Source: Spirodela intermedia
Taxonomy: Eukaryota > Streptophyta > Magnoliopsida > Alismatales > Araceae
DNA: 64,000 bases
Reading direction: 5' to 3'
Assembly (NCBI GenBank): GCA_902729315.2
Contig: LR746264.1
Coordinates: 5,357,878 to 5,421,877, forward strand
Below, one piece after another: positions 32,993-44,265 of this stretch. Numbering within the stretch: the stretch's first letter is position 1; each line of letters opens with the position of its first letter. A program made the position numbers and the translations under genes. The notes beneath the pieces are model-generated. The model was not told where the DNA came from, did no database searches, and was given only the letters and a program-made list of their open reading frames with translations.

Positions 32993-33988
32993 CTGTTCTT
33001 CCGTCGACGTTATCGCCCCTTGGCTCTGCCAGTGTGCCACTGGCTTCGACTGGAGGGAACGGTCGCTCGGCGGTCTCCCTCGATTGCCGTTGTCCCCATG
33101 CCGAGAACTTGATCGGAGGGGATCTACGACGCGGCAGCTCCGTCGTCCTTGTGCTAACATCCTACGACGCCTGCCCTCCGACGGTACTGTCAATATCCCA
33201 ATCCTCTCTGTTTGAGCGTGTGCACATGATATCCCATAATTTCAACCTTAACGAAGTTGCTTGCATTTGCGATCCTCATTTATGAATTTCCCTTCCGTCC
33301 GTGACAATATTTACAGGAGCCCTCACCCGCCCATCCAAATTTCCCCCGTGCCCTCACCCTCTCTTTCTTCCTGCCAAACTATTCACTACGAGGTTATATC
33401 TTCAACCGATGCTGTTGGACCTTCCAATCACCGCTCCTCCTCTTTTATAATCGATATGTCGAAACCGGGAAGCCCTGGGGACTGAGATTGTTGCGAATAT
33501 AATCTATTAGGCAATTTCAAATCCAGCCGGAATATAAAATCCAGCAGTATGCGTGAGAAGCAAAGGAAGACCGAAATTCCTATGTGTTATCTTTTTAAAC
33601 TGGCGATAACGAACTTCCTTAGAGCTTGTTCCTCAACCTGAAAGAAGGAACTCACCACATTTTGGAGACAAGACAGCTATCCGTAAATATGTTGCGTGAA
33701 CATAATCTCGTGTTATTAACAATGCCGCGGCCGGTTTAATTGGTTTTACAGATTGACCTGGGCCCATCAATATTTTTAGTGGAAAATCGAATCGCGAAGA
33801 AGGCACTGGGTCTTTTACAAAGATTTTCAGATTTGAGTTCTTGTTTCTGAACGGTTACATGCAACACAAGTCGGCGTATTTTACTCGTTCAATATTTGAA
33901 CTTCTTTAAATGAGGGTATATGTTGATCAAATCGTCTGAGCTCATGTGCTTCTCCGTTTCTTCTGCAGGTGTTGTTGGCTGTGCGGAA

Positions 33989-36900
33989 ATGATTTACACT
34001 GCAATTGACACATTTTATTTGACGGATGAGCAGTTGAAAGATTCCCCTTCTCGGAAAGATGGAATAGATGAGGCCACAGAAACAACTCTTCGGATCTATG
34101 GCTGCGACCTCATTCAGGAGAGTGGGATCTTACTTCGATTGTATCCTTTTTAAGTCTCTGAATTTGATTATATTTTATTTTCTTGTATTGCATTTCCCAG
34201 TGTCTTCTGTGATGTAGGTATCTTCTCGTGGAAGTTGGATTGTTGGGGAACATTTCATATTTTTTAATTATTTTGCCCCTGCGTTTACGTCATTTTTTCT
34301 ATCATGCATTATGTTTATCTTGACTTCTTCAGACCGCAAGCTGTCATGGCCACAGGACAAGTTCTTTTCCACAGATTCTATTGCAAAAAGTCTTTTGCCC
34401 GGTTTGGTGTGAAGGTAACGCTCTATACCTCTATTTCTCCCTTCACCTCCTCCTCTGTCTCCCCTATAAAAGTTGTGGGCCAAATGACTTGGGTAACACA
34501 GACGTTGCATATGGAAATTAGTTTTCTGGTTAGCTTGCCAAGTGCAAGCCTACCATAGGTGGTGGCACAGGAGTGATTCTTCACCAACTGAGAATGCTTC
34601 TTTATGTGTTTTCTCTTTGACAAAAGAATGAAATGAAACTGAGAATTCTTCTTTGTTTTTTTGCTCATTGATAAAGAATGAATTGTAACCGAGAATGCTT
34701 CTTTTTTGTGTTTTCTCTTTGCCCAAAGAATGAACTGAAACTTACAATGCTTCTTTCTGTGTTTTCTCTTTGACCAAAGAATGACCTGAAACTTAGAATG
34801 CTTCTTTGTGTGTTTTCTCTTTGAACAAAGAATGAACTGAAACTTAGAATGCTTCTTTGTGTGTTTTCTCTTTGACCAAAGAATGAACTGAAACTTAGAA
34901 TGCTTCTTTCTGTGTTTTCTCTTTGACCAAAGAATGAACTGAAACTTAGAATGCTTCTTTGTGTGTTTTCTCTTTGACCAAAGAATGAACTGAAACTTAG
35001 AATGCTTCTTTGTGTGTTCTCTCTTTGACTGAAAGAAGGAACTGAAACCGAGACGTTCTCTATTATTACATGTGTTAAAGTCATGGCCATTCCATGTCTC
35101 TCAAAGCAATTTCTGTTGCATGGCTAGAATCCTGCTGTTCAAAATTCATCTAAGGAAAGAATCATCACTAATTCCCAAGGACAACTAAAATGTACATTTT
35201 TTATCCCTTTTATGGTACTTGAATGCAGATATTCATATTATTAGCTTCTTCTCTTTTTATATAGAGGGTCGCTGCAAGTTGTGTATGGTTAGCCTCGAAA
35301 CTGGAGGAGTGTCCAAGAAAAGCCAAGCATGTGATTATAGTTTTTCACAGAATGGAATGCAGAAGGGAGAATCTGCCGATACAACATTTTGACGTTTTTT
35401 CAAAGGTGAGCTTGCTTTTAATCCATTTCCTTTTGATCCCACAAAGTATGCTGGTTATATGATGTTCCGATAGCATGATTAATATTCAGCGATTCCTTGT
35501 CATGAGCTTGTTTTTTAAATTGTGCATATGGTTATTCTTGATTTTTGAGTCTCCAGGCTGTTCTTTAACCCTTCAATTTGCATTCATCCTTTTTAGTTTT
35601 TTGTTTATGTGCTGATCAACAATATAGTCCTGAATTAAAGACTGGGCTTAGTGATATTTCCTGCAAATAATAAATTAATCGTATTTTATGTTTTTTTTAA
35701 AAACTGGAAGATAATTATGCACGTCTGAAATTCGTGGCTTCTTTGCAGAAATATACAGAATTGAAGAATGATTTGATTCGAACAGAACGGCATCTGTTAA
35801 AGGAAATGGGTTTCATCTGCCATGTCGAGCACCCCCATAAATTCATATCCAATTACCTTGCCACCCTCGGAGCACCTCTTGAGCTCAGGCAGGAGGCATG
35901 GAACCTAGCCAATGATAGGTACTCGCAAATACTAATAATTTTTATTAAATTATCGTGTGTAATGTTGTGGGCTTGTTTATTTAAATAAAATATGAACAAA
36001 TTTCAGCATAGAACGTTAGTGTGTTCCTCTTATGTGTTTATTTTTATTTTTCGTCCTTAGAATGAAATGTACTTGTTGTTTGTTCTGCATCCTATTACAG
36101 ATGTCTGAACCGTAGAAAATGTGAAAGGGGGAAATGGGGAAGTTTGTAGGTATATATTGTACTCAGAAGAAACGGATCTGCTGTAAATTTTTAAAAGGAA
36201 ATCAAAATATGGTTAAAAAAGGCAACATATAAAAAATCTGGGCACATTGAGTCGAAAACCTGCTTTCCTTACATCTGAGCTACCAAGAGTCAGTGAACTT
36301 AGAAGAAGAATCACACCAGAAAAACTTATTCATAAGTTTCGTCAAATTAATCTTTTCTCTCTGCTGCAAGGTTCAACTTACGTAAATATGGCCCGGGTTA
36401 AATATAGTAAAACATAAAGTTCCCGGGAAGATGAAGGGTTCTTAATTGCAAACCTTAGTTTTTTGGTTCTCTTATTCCGTTTATCTTTCTCTTCCTCCCT
36501 CCCCCTCTTGTGGGTTTCTTCCTCCTTTTTGAGATCAGAATGGATTAAAAAAGGATATTTTCTGAACTTTGCAAGATGCGATTTAGTTTAAGATGCGTTC
36601 ATTCCTTCAGCTGATGCCATGCCCAGCTAGCATTTCTCCTGTCACTAAATTGTGATATCTCTTGTTTTACGTAGCTTGAGAACAACGCTATGCGTCCGAT
36701 TCAAGAGTGAGGTCGTAGCTTGTGGAGTTGTGTACGCGGCAGCACGCAGGTTCCAAATTCCACTACCTGAGAACCCACCGTGGTGGCTGGTTTTTGAGGC
36801 AGATAAGGCCGGAATCGAACAAGTGTGCAGAGTACTTGCACACCTGTACAGTCTCCCCAAAGCCCAGTATATTTCTGTGTGCAAAGAAAAAGATTCATTC

Positions 36901-37821
36901 ACAGCGATAACTAGAACTCCAGAGGCGCAGGCTCCAAAGGTATCAGATACTGTGTACTTGCTGGTCTCTTCAGTTTCGTTCTTCTGTGGTTGGTAATGGT
37001 AATGGTAATGATCTCTCTCTCTCTCTCTCTGTCTCCCTCTCTCTCATTGAATCACTCGAACAGGAAAGTCCGCAGGATGATTCAGCAAGCAACAATGTGC
37101 CCCCAAAGACAGTGATAGATTTAGACGCTACTCTTTCGAAAGAGGTGAGAACAAGAATGTCGATTGACAAATTGAAGGAGACGAAGAAGAGCGACGATGA
37201 TACTAAATCTGTGCCAGGCGATGGAGAAGCCAAAGATGACCTGGCTAGGAAGCCCAAGATCGGTGACCACAGGTCCGACATAGATGGCGACAGGAGCAGG
37301 GAAAGAGAAAAGGAGCGGCCAAAGGCTAGGGACCGTGAGAGGAGCAGAGAATACGATGGCGAGAGGGAGAGCAGCCGAGACTATGACAGGGCCAGAGGTT
37401 CGGAGAAAAGTGACCGGGACAAGGAGAAGCTCAGGGATCGAAACAGGCGATCCTCCAGGGACAAGGCGTCCAGTAATCATCGAACCCGTCTTCTCTGTCT
37501 TATCTCCTGGTTACGATTCAGTTCCTGTTCTCCAAGCTAGCATTTAAGAAGACGATCAGTCTTCCTAAGAAATAATAAGATTTTTGCTATCCATCGCCTT
37601 AAAATCTTTGACTGAATTCTTCTTTATGATCTTTGGTTTAGGCCATTCTGAGAGGTCAAGGCGCCATTCCTCCAGAGGTGAGCCATCTAGCAGCTCAGGG
37701 GTACTTGCCCTGTGAATAGCGCTAACTTTCTATCTCTCTTTCAGACCATGGAGGTCACCACGGCTCTTCACACTCATCTCGCGAGAAGGATCATCGGCAT
37801 CGGCACCACCCATACTCATAG
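33989..37821 (+). CDS. CYCL1: Cyclin-L (arginine-rich cyclin), intact copy 2
   Basis: Eight coding exons: 33989..34140, 34333..34414, 35265..35405, 35749..35918, 36675..36939, 37064..37472, 37642..37677 and 37745..37821. This gives 443 residues with all phases matching. It starts MIYTAIDTFYLTDEQL, the exact start of plant cyclin-L. The cyclin box contains RIYGCDLIQE, VAASCVWLASKLEE and FHRMECRREN, followed by HVEHPHKFISNYLATL and ENPPWW. An Arg/Asp/Ser/Glu-rich RS-like tail ends RHRHHPYS. Cyclin-L pairs with CDKG/CDK11-type kinases and acts in pre-mRNA splicing in nuclear speckles; its Arabidopsis counterpart (MOS12) affects splicing of immune receptor genes. A leader exon probably ends at a CGACG|GTACTG donor (33182) and is joined to the exon at 33969. 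The (CT)n at about 32960-32988 lies near the likely start site. Confidence 0.95.
34585..35045. repeat. 51-bp minisatellite in intron 2 of cyclin-L copy 2
   Basis: Same array as at 20655-21120, about nine units with a handful of base differences and no change in unit number that I can see. Confidence 0.85.
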
Positions 37822-39840
37822 ATTTGGGAACTCTTTCTATCATCTCTGACTCTGTAAATCTGAAAATTGCATCAGGTAGTAACTGAACGTCAACAAACTC
37901 TATCACCTTGTGGAAATCAATTCAGATTCTCTTGGGTGTTATGGAAATCCAGTCATATTCCATTGGTTATTGTGGAGATCCAATGGCCTTCTATTGGTTT
38001 TTGAAGAAGAATCCTATCAGGTTCATTTGGTTATTGATGAAATTATGTCCGAGTGTACTGGTTATTGAGGAAATTCTGTCCTACTGTAGTCATCATTATG
38101 GAAATTCTATTTGATCATATTGAATATTGAGGAAATTCTATCACATTCTATTAATTCTTGCAGGCATTGTATCATACTCTATTTGTTTCAATAGGAAACC
38201 AGAGATTTTCTGTCCTATGGTGTTGTGTTGTTTGTTTTGGTCAAACACGGTCTTACTTGGGTTGACACCAAAAACTGTTAGTCAACACTATGCATCATTG
38301 GGTTGACGCATTGACACCAAAAACTGTTGGTCAACACCATTCTTCTTACATGACAGATTTCGTGCTTACATCCCCTCTCACTGGGCACAATACTTTCTTA
38401 CTCACATTACAACTGTTGCTCTAAGTTATGTCCATATTAGCCTTACATATTAAATTTAATTAACACATTAAATTCAAGGTCCTTGAGAGTAAGGTTCCTT
38501 AAATATTTACATGATAAGGATATAAATTGTCAAAGATACTCTGAGTCACCACATTTGACTAGCTTTTGAGTAGGTCAATATTGTAGACATTCAGTCAATG
38601 ATCTTCCTGTGTGTGATGATACTACGCATAGACTGACTTGGGAGAGATGTTTGTCTTGTGTCAGTCATGCTACCAATGTGACGTGGCACTAAAGTATTCT
38701 CTAGAGGAGATCCGTGATGTTATTAGAGATCATGCTATGAATTAAATTTGCTGGCAGATATTTCTTACGTGTTAGGTGGATTCTTCTGATGTTTTGCCAC
38801 GTCTCAATTAGAACAATCTGTTATGTGTCACTCAAGCAATCAAATTTTACCACTTGTCATGACATGTGTCAAGATTATAATCTTGTCTTGAATGGTTGCC
38901 ATCTGCCGCTTACCATTGACTATTGCTATGTGTCACTTGTTGGATATGCCACGTATATGGTGAGATTGCAGGTCAAAAGTATCATCACTCTCTCTCTTTT
39001 GACCAATGATGGGTTGACTCATTCACTAGTGGGATAACACTTATAGTGAGTAACACATTTTTTCTTCTTAATTAGATTATTTTATTCTATTTTGAGTTGT
39101 TTTGGTGTCCATATACTTAATGAAAACTGATTTCCTCATTTGAAGCTTGTAAAACATATTCGAAAAATATAAAAAACTATTTTATTTATTTTAATATTCA
39201 TATATTCCAAAATGATAGATGTATTTTTTTCAACATCAAAATCATTATCTCAACGTATATTGCATCGTCTTAGGTGTAGGCCCACCTTCTTTTGAGATTT
39301 TTTGGGTATGGCATCCGTTTCCCTCCTTTATTTTGGGTTTTTTTCAAAAAAAAATATTGGCGCATTAAGTCAGCATCTACCATGTTGTTTTGAGTATGAA
39401 GGGCATTCCTATAATTTTCAGGCTTTGGAAGTCTTTGATTTATCTCACTTCTGATTTGCGGGATTCAAATGTGAAGAAGCATCTCTCCCAGAAGTCAACT
39501 CAGTCGACTCTGATGTAAATTAACCTGGGTACGGACTTAAATGATTTATAATTTTTCCCATTTAACGCCTACAATTAAATAATTATTATAAATATAATTA
39601 TTTATAATAATATATTTTTGCAATCCGATTTTCATTAGTCTGGTTTCTAGGATTTAGGCTGCAGCTGTCCTTTTGGTATACGGCCCATTGGGCCCATCTA
39701 ATCTAGATTGGTGTAAAATGACTTTGGTATCGGACCACGGCCCATTTTAGGCGGATGACGCCATTTTCACAGACCCACGCACAGTAGGAACAGACTCTCG
39801 GGGGAGAGCATTTTCCCGCTTGAAGAGAGATTTGAACAGT
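37822..39840. other. Intergenic DNA between cyclin-L and p31comet
   Basis: About 37930-38170 is a degenerate tandem repeat of about 30-40 bp (TTATTG-GGAAATTCTAT-like). Further on, 38250-39050 has several GTTGAC-containing segments and repeated GTGTCA/CACGT-like words. The last few hundred bases hold TGGGCC/GGCCCA elements (39675-39750), typical of promoters of plant housekeeping genes, and belong to p31comet. No gene seen. Confidence 0.5.
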
Positions 39841-39871
39841 CTCTCGCATGGTCGCGAGGGTAGAGTAGAGG

Positions 39872-42800
39872 ATGGAGGAATCGATCGGCGAAGGGGGAGG
39901 AGCGGCAGTAGCAGAAATGAATTCCCACGAAATCTTGGTGCCTGCAGAGGGCCTGAAGAGGTCGGAGATCTATCACGTGGTAAAGGAGGTGATCGGCTTC
40001 GTCCTGTACATTCATCAACAGATTCCAGAGTAAGAAATCTCTACTCCCCTCCGTCAACTCTGCTAACGATCTACTTCGCGTTTCGTCGAAGATAATAAAC
40101 TTGATAAGTTGAGTCATCAATCGCTCTCTCATCCACGTTAAGGTTCGTGTTTCTGTGGAATTTGGGTGGCACCTTTGTAGAAAAGGCATCTGGGTTTTGG
40201 AGAGTATCTATAAGTTGTTACCGATTTGAAATTTTAGACAGGCATGCTGTCATCTTCTTGACCGATAGCTGGAGCCATCCTTCCTGAACGGTGGATTCTG
40301 TGTCTCAGTTGTGTATGCTAGGGACGACCTGAGTGATAACCAAGTGGAGTGTTTCTCTTAAGAAGGCTAAGCGATTCAGAAATTAATTTTCTATGGATTT
40401 ACTTGGAAATATTTGACCAATACTATAGTGTCTGAGGTATTCTTTCACGCTTGATCTGACTCCACTTGTTACAATTTCTTATGAGTTAGGTGATGCGTTA
40501 TTCAATATTACACCAGAAAAAAAAAATTATGCTCAACCACATGATGGTGGGTGTTTGCGTCCATTTGACACACCTCAAGAGTCGGCCCGCGCCTGAAGGG
40601 AAAAGATTGAATAATTTCACATTTAGAAGAAGCAAGTCTAGAGAATGCTTGTTAATTTGTGGCTGAAGTCCAAATTCTTAAAAAACTTCAGGGTTACCAT
40701 GTGGCGGTTCTGTAGAAGTTTACTTAACTCAAGAACCCTTTTTCTCCACGATTCCTAGCACAAAGAAACACCGAAATCACTTTTCTTTTATTTTATTAAA
40801 GAAAGGTCACATTTCATTACTTCCTTTTCTAAGAGTTAGCCTGTTTGTGCGGAAGGCTTGTCATTAGCAATTTGATAAGGTATTCTCATCCTATCTGGCA
40901 TGATTTCTTTTTATTCATTTATTTATGATTATAGGGGTCAAATACACGTTAAGGCTTTCATGATGCGGTAACCTTGGTCCTATTTCAAGTAAAACGAGGG
41001 CTATTGTAACTAGCTTGAGAAAGTATGTTGACAGTTGACCAGAAATTATCTCGTGGCATAATATTTTAGGAGCGCAAAATAATCTGCTATGCATATTGTT
41101 CAGGACCTTGCAACATCTTGAAGAGGAATTTGATAGAATAAGGGAAGAAGCTAAGACTTTGGTATGTTTTATGATGATTTCCTTTCCTCACGCTTACTCT
41201 GTAGCTCGATCTGAACAGTCTATTTTTGTAGGAGGAGTCAGCCCCAGCACCAGAATCAGAAGCATGTTCCACTAGAATGAGAAAACACAGACTTAGAGAA
41301 GTAAAGCTGGGGATAAGAAGGCGAGAGAAGTTAATGGCTAGCATTTCTAGTTTACTTTCTTCCCTTCACTTGATACTTGATGAAGTTCCCATTGTCCATG
41401 GGCTTATGTTGGCCCTTGGAGGGACTCTAGTAAGGCCTCAATATGTCTATGATATTGTTTTTTCGCATGAAAAGATCGACTCAGGAAGCTCAGGAGATGG
41501 CAGCAGAAGCAAAGTGGCCAACTATATTTCAAGAAAGGTTAGCTTCGCTTACTCTATAGATAAAACACTTGAAAAAAGTCTGTTCATTTGTTAATTGAAT
41601 ATCTTTGCCAGGCCATTCGGTCCCTAATATCGAAAGGAGCAGGCGGTGGTTCTTATTCAGGTTTCTTTTCCATGAATTAGTTCTTGCAAAGATGAATAAA
41701 TGTGCATCAACTGGTGGATATTATAGTACTGACGAGAATTTTTTTTCCTTCTTTTAGGCCCTATGAAGTTATTTCTTCTTGTCAAAGCTACGGCTACTTT
41801 GAAATTACCTACGCATTTTCTTCCCAAACGTGATTTTAAATACCATAAGAAAGTAAGCAGATCATTTACTAGAAAACGGACATACTTGTACAAATGTCTG
41901 TAACCGATCCTTTTAATTGAAGGTAACTGGATTTTTCTCTTTCAGACAGTATCATTCAGACTGCAAATTAGGTGCAAGACTAAGAAACAAGCCTTTGACT
42001 GTTTACATTATTCTGATCGAGAAGATGTTTCTGCTAACCTGCTGGACACTACGTCCAGTGATTTAATCTGGTATGCCATATTCTCTTGCTTCTCTTCGTC
42101 TTTTATATATTTATCTTAAATCTCTGCATGTAGTCAAATGTAGTTACTGCTGTTATTCTTTTCTGCAAATTCTTCTGACGGAGCCTTTCAAATTTCGAAT
42201 CTCCTATATTTTTTCTTTGCCTATTAAAGTTACCTTCTCTAAAATAGGAATAGGTGAGAACAAGTGGCGAACCCTTTATATTTCTGATTTGAAAACTGTC
42301 GCATTGCTTCTAACAGCGAAGTATCTGCTCATCGTTTCCTATCCTAAATCGATCCTTGTCTACATCCATCATGGCAACTTGAACTAGCATACCTTTTGAA
42401 AGTTAACCTCGCCTTGATCCGACAATGGGAATTCGACCCACCATGATATTCATTATATTGATATCAGAAAAAAATTCCAACCTAGCTGTTAAAAGTGTCA
42501 AACAAAAGTTTCAATGTGTATTCATAATTAGATGCTGTTTAGAAGCCTGCAGAGCCTACCTTCCTGCTGACATTATTTCATGAGCTGGGAATAAATTTTT
42601 GGCTTAACAGCAAGAGAAAAGATCTGGTCCTCTCGTTTTGACACCCAAGCTGTCAAATGGATGCCTTGACCATTAGGCTGACTCTGGGGTCCCTATATTT
42701 CTTTTTTAATGCTGTATTATTACCGATTACATCAATATCTGTCCTAGCTGGAAGTTCTGTGCCGCGCAGAAGCAACTTTTCTATTAGTACTGTGTGGTGT

Positions 42801-43424
42801 ACCTTCTTCTTCTTCTCTCTCTCTCTCTCTCTCTCATCATCATCATCATCATCTCACAGGCTTACAGATATTACTGAAACTGATTAGCTGTAAGATTTAA
42901 TCTCCACGAAGTGTGGAATAGTCGTTGATTACTGAGAAACACATACCAGAAATCATGATGTTTCTTGTTGGCATGTCCGCTTTATTTTTGCCATTCAAAA
43001 TGAGTAGTGAAAAACAAATTTTATCCTTCGCTCGTGCTTGGCATCTGAGAGTGACATCCTCACCAAGTGAGACTCCCGATGCTTTTTCCCTTCTGTTTGG
43101 GCTCATGTTTTCATCAACTGACTAGAACGTTATCTTTAATTGCTTATATTTCTGTGAATAAAATATAATCCACAATTTTTTTCTTATTTCTGGATTCACT
43201 GTCAATTCATTTAATTTTTTTTAAAGCATTTAGATGCCATATTTCCCTAAGTCACAGATTAATGACAAAAAAATATACAGAATTGTAAGCAAAAAAAGAG
43301 AAAAAAAAACTCTGGAAAATTGGCACGATTTTATCATCTCAGTATTCCTACTGTCTTTAACAGGTTCCAGTGCAGACAGACTATCAAGGGGGTGGCCTCA
43401 AAGGCTCCTTCAGTGGAAGGATGA
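39872..43424 (+). CDS. p31comet / MAD2L1-binding protein homologue
   Basis: Seven exons: 39872..40029, 41104..41161, 41232..41537, 41612..41660, 41758..41852, 41946..42070 and 43364..43424. They have matching phases and give 283 residues. Recognisable stretches are KRSEIYHVVKEVIGFVLYIHQQIP, LRTLQHLEEEF-type helix (here ETLQHLEEEFDRIREEA), REVKLGIRRREKLMASISSL, a HORMA-like core with GGTLVRPQYVYDIVF, and the end region SSDLIWFQCRQTIKGV. Comet proteins bind MAD2 and other HORMA proteins and, with the TRIP13/PCH2 ATPase, disassemble checkpoint and meiotic complexes in the nucleus. An ATG at 39848 opens a six-codon uORF before the main start. Introns 1 and 6 are over 1 kb. A truncated copy of its promoter lies at 32210. 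Confidence 0.88.
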
Positions 43425-44265
43425 ACTCGTTGCTCCAATGTGACGATTCATTTTCTTTTAGATTTCTGATGGTCCGTGATCCAAAGTGTTCTCACATTGC
43501 CAGGAATGATTTCCCAAAACGTTTTCTCTTTCAAACACGTCATTTGATACAATTATCCACAGATAGTTACGTTTTTTTCTCACATTTATGATGCGACAGA
43601 TTCACGATTGGAAATTTATTTAATAAAAAAACCCAAAATTCAAAATTCCATTTTTTTCATGGATTCAGATTTTCTGAAATATTTTATTGCCTGCTATTTT
43701 ATATAATTTAGGAAGGTAGCATGAAAGCAATGTGCTGGATTCACACGAATCCAAGCCTGTTGTAATTGAGAGTGTCAACGGGTTGACTCTACCTGGAACT
43801 CTGTTTTGACATAGTCAACTTTGGAGTCCACCTTCAAAGGCTGGCTTGATTGGGTGGGATGTATGATCCGCAAGTGTCGGCCTAATAACTGGCCTATTTT
43901 CTGGTCTTTTCTCTGAGCTTGGGCCCGTCCGGCCCGGTTCATCTTCCCCTGTGATTTTCTATTGGATTGGTCCGAAACCGATATCTACCCACAACGGATC
44001 CTCCCGTCGATCTCCACTGGGCCTGATTTCTGTTGGATCTTGTTATTGGGACGTCAACCGACCCATATGATCTATATTGTTGTGGGCAGTAACGGATGTG
44101 GCCCCCATTCGAATTGAAGCCATTTGGCCCAAATCGGGAATGCCAGCGTCCTATATCAAGGAGAAGGCCGTCCCCTTCATTCCAGAACGGGCATTACTGC
44201 TGAGCGGAGGAAATTTGGAGCGAAAGAGGCGGCGCCGCCGGCGATCTGAGGTGCCTCCCGCGACC
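43425..44265 (+). promoter_or_regulatory. Promoter region of the XPD gene
   Basis: 841 bp between p31comet and XPD. The last 400 bp carry several GGGCC/GGCCC words (43920-44030 and 44125-44135; site II-like elements for TCP factors) and no clear TATA box, as common for plant DNA-repair and housekeeping genes. A (T)n/(A)n-rich stretch lies at 43610-43710. Confidence 0.45.

Noticed and set aside
44077-44265. Upstream in-frame extension of XPD
   Set aside because: Known XPD proteins start at the equivalent of 44266, and that start gives exactly 758 residues.
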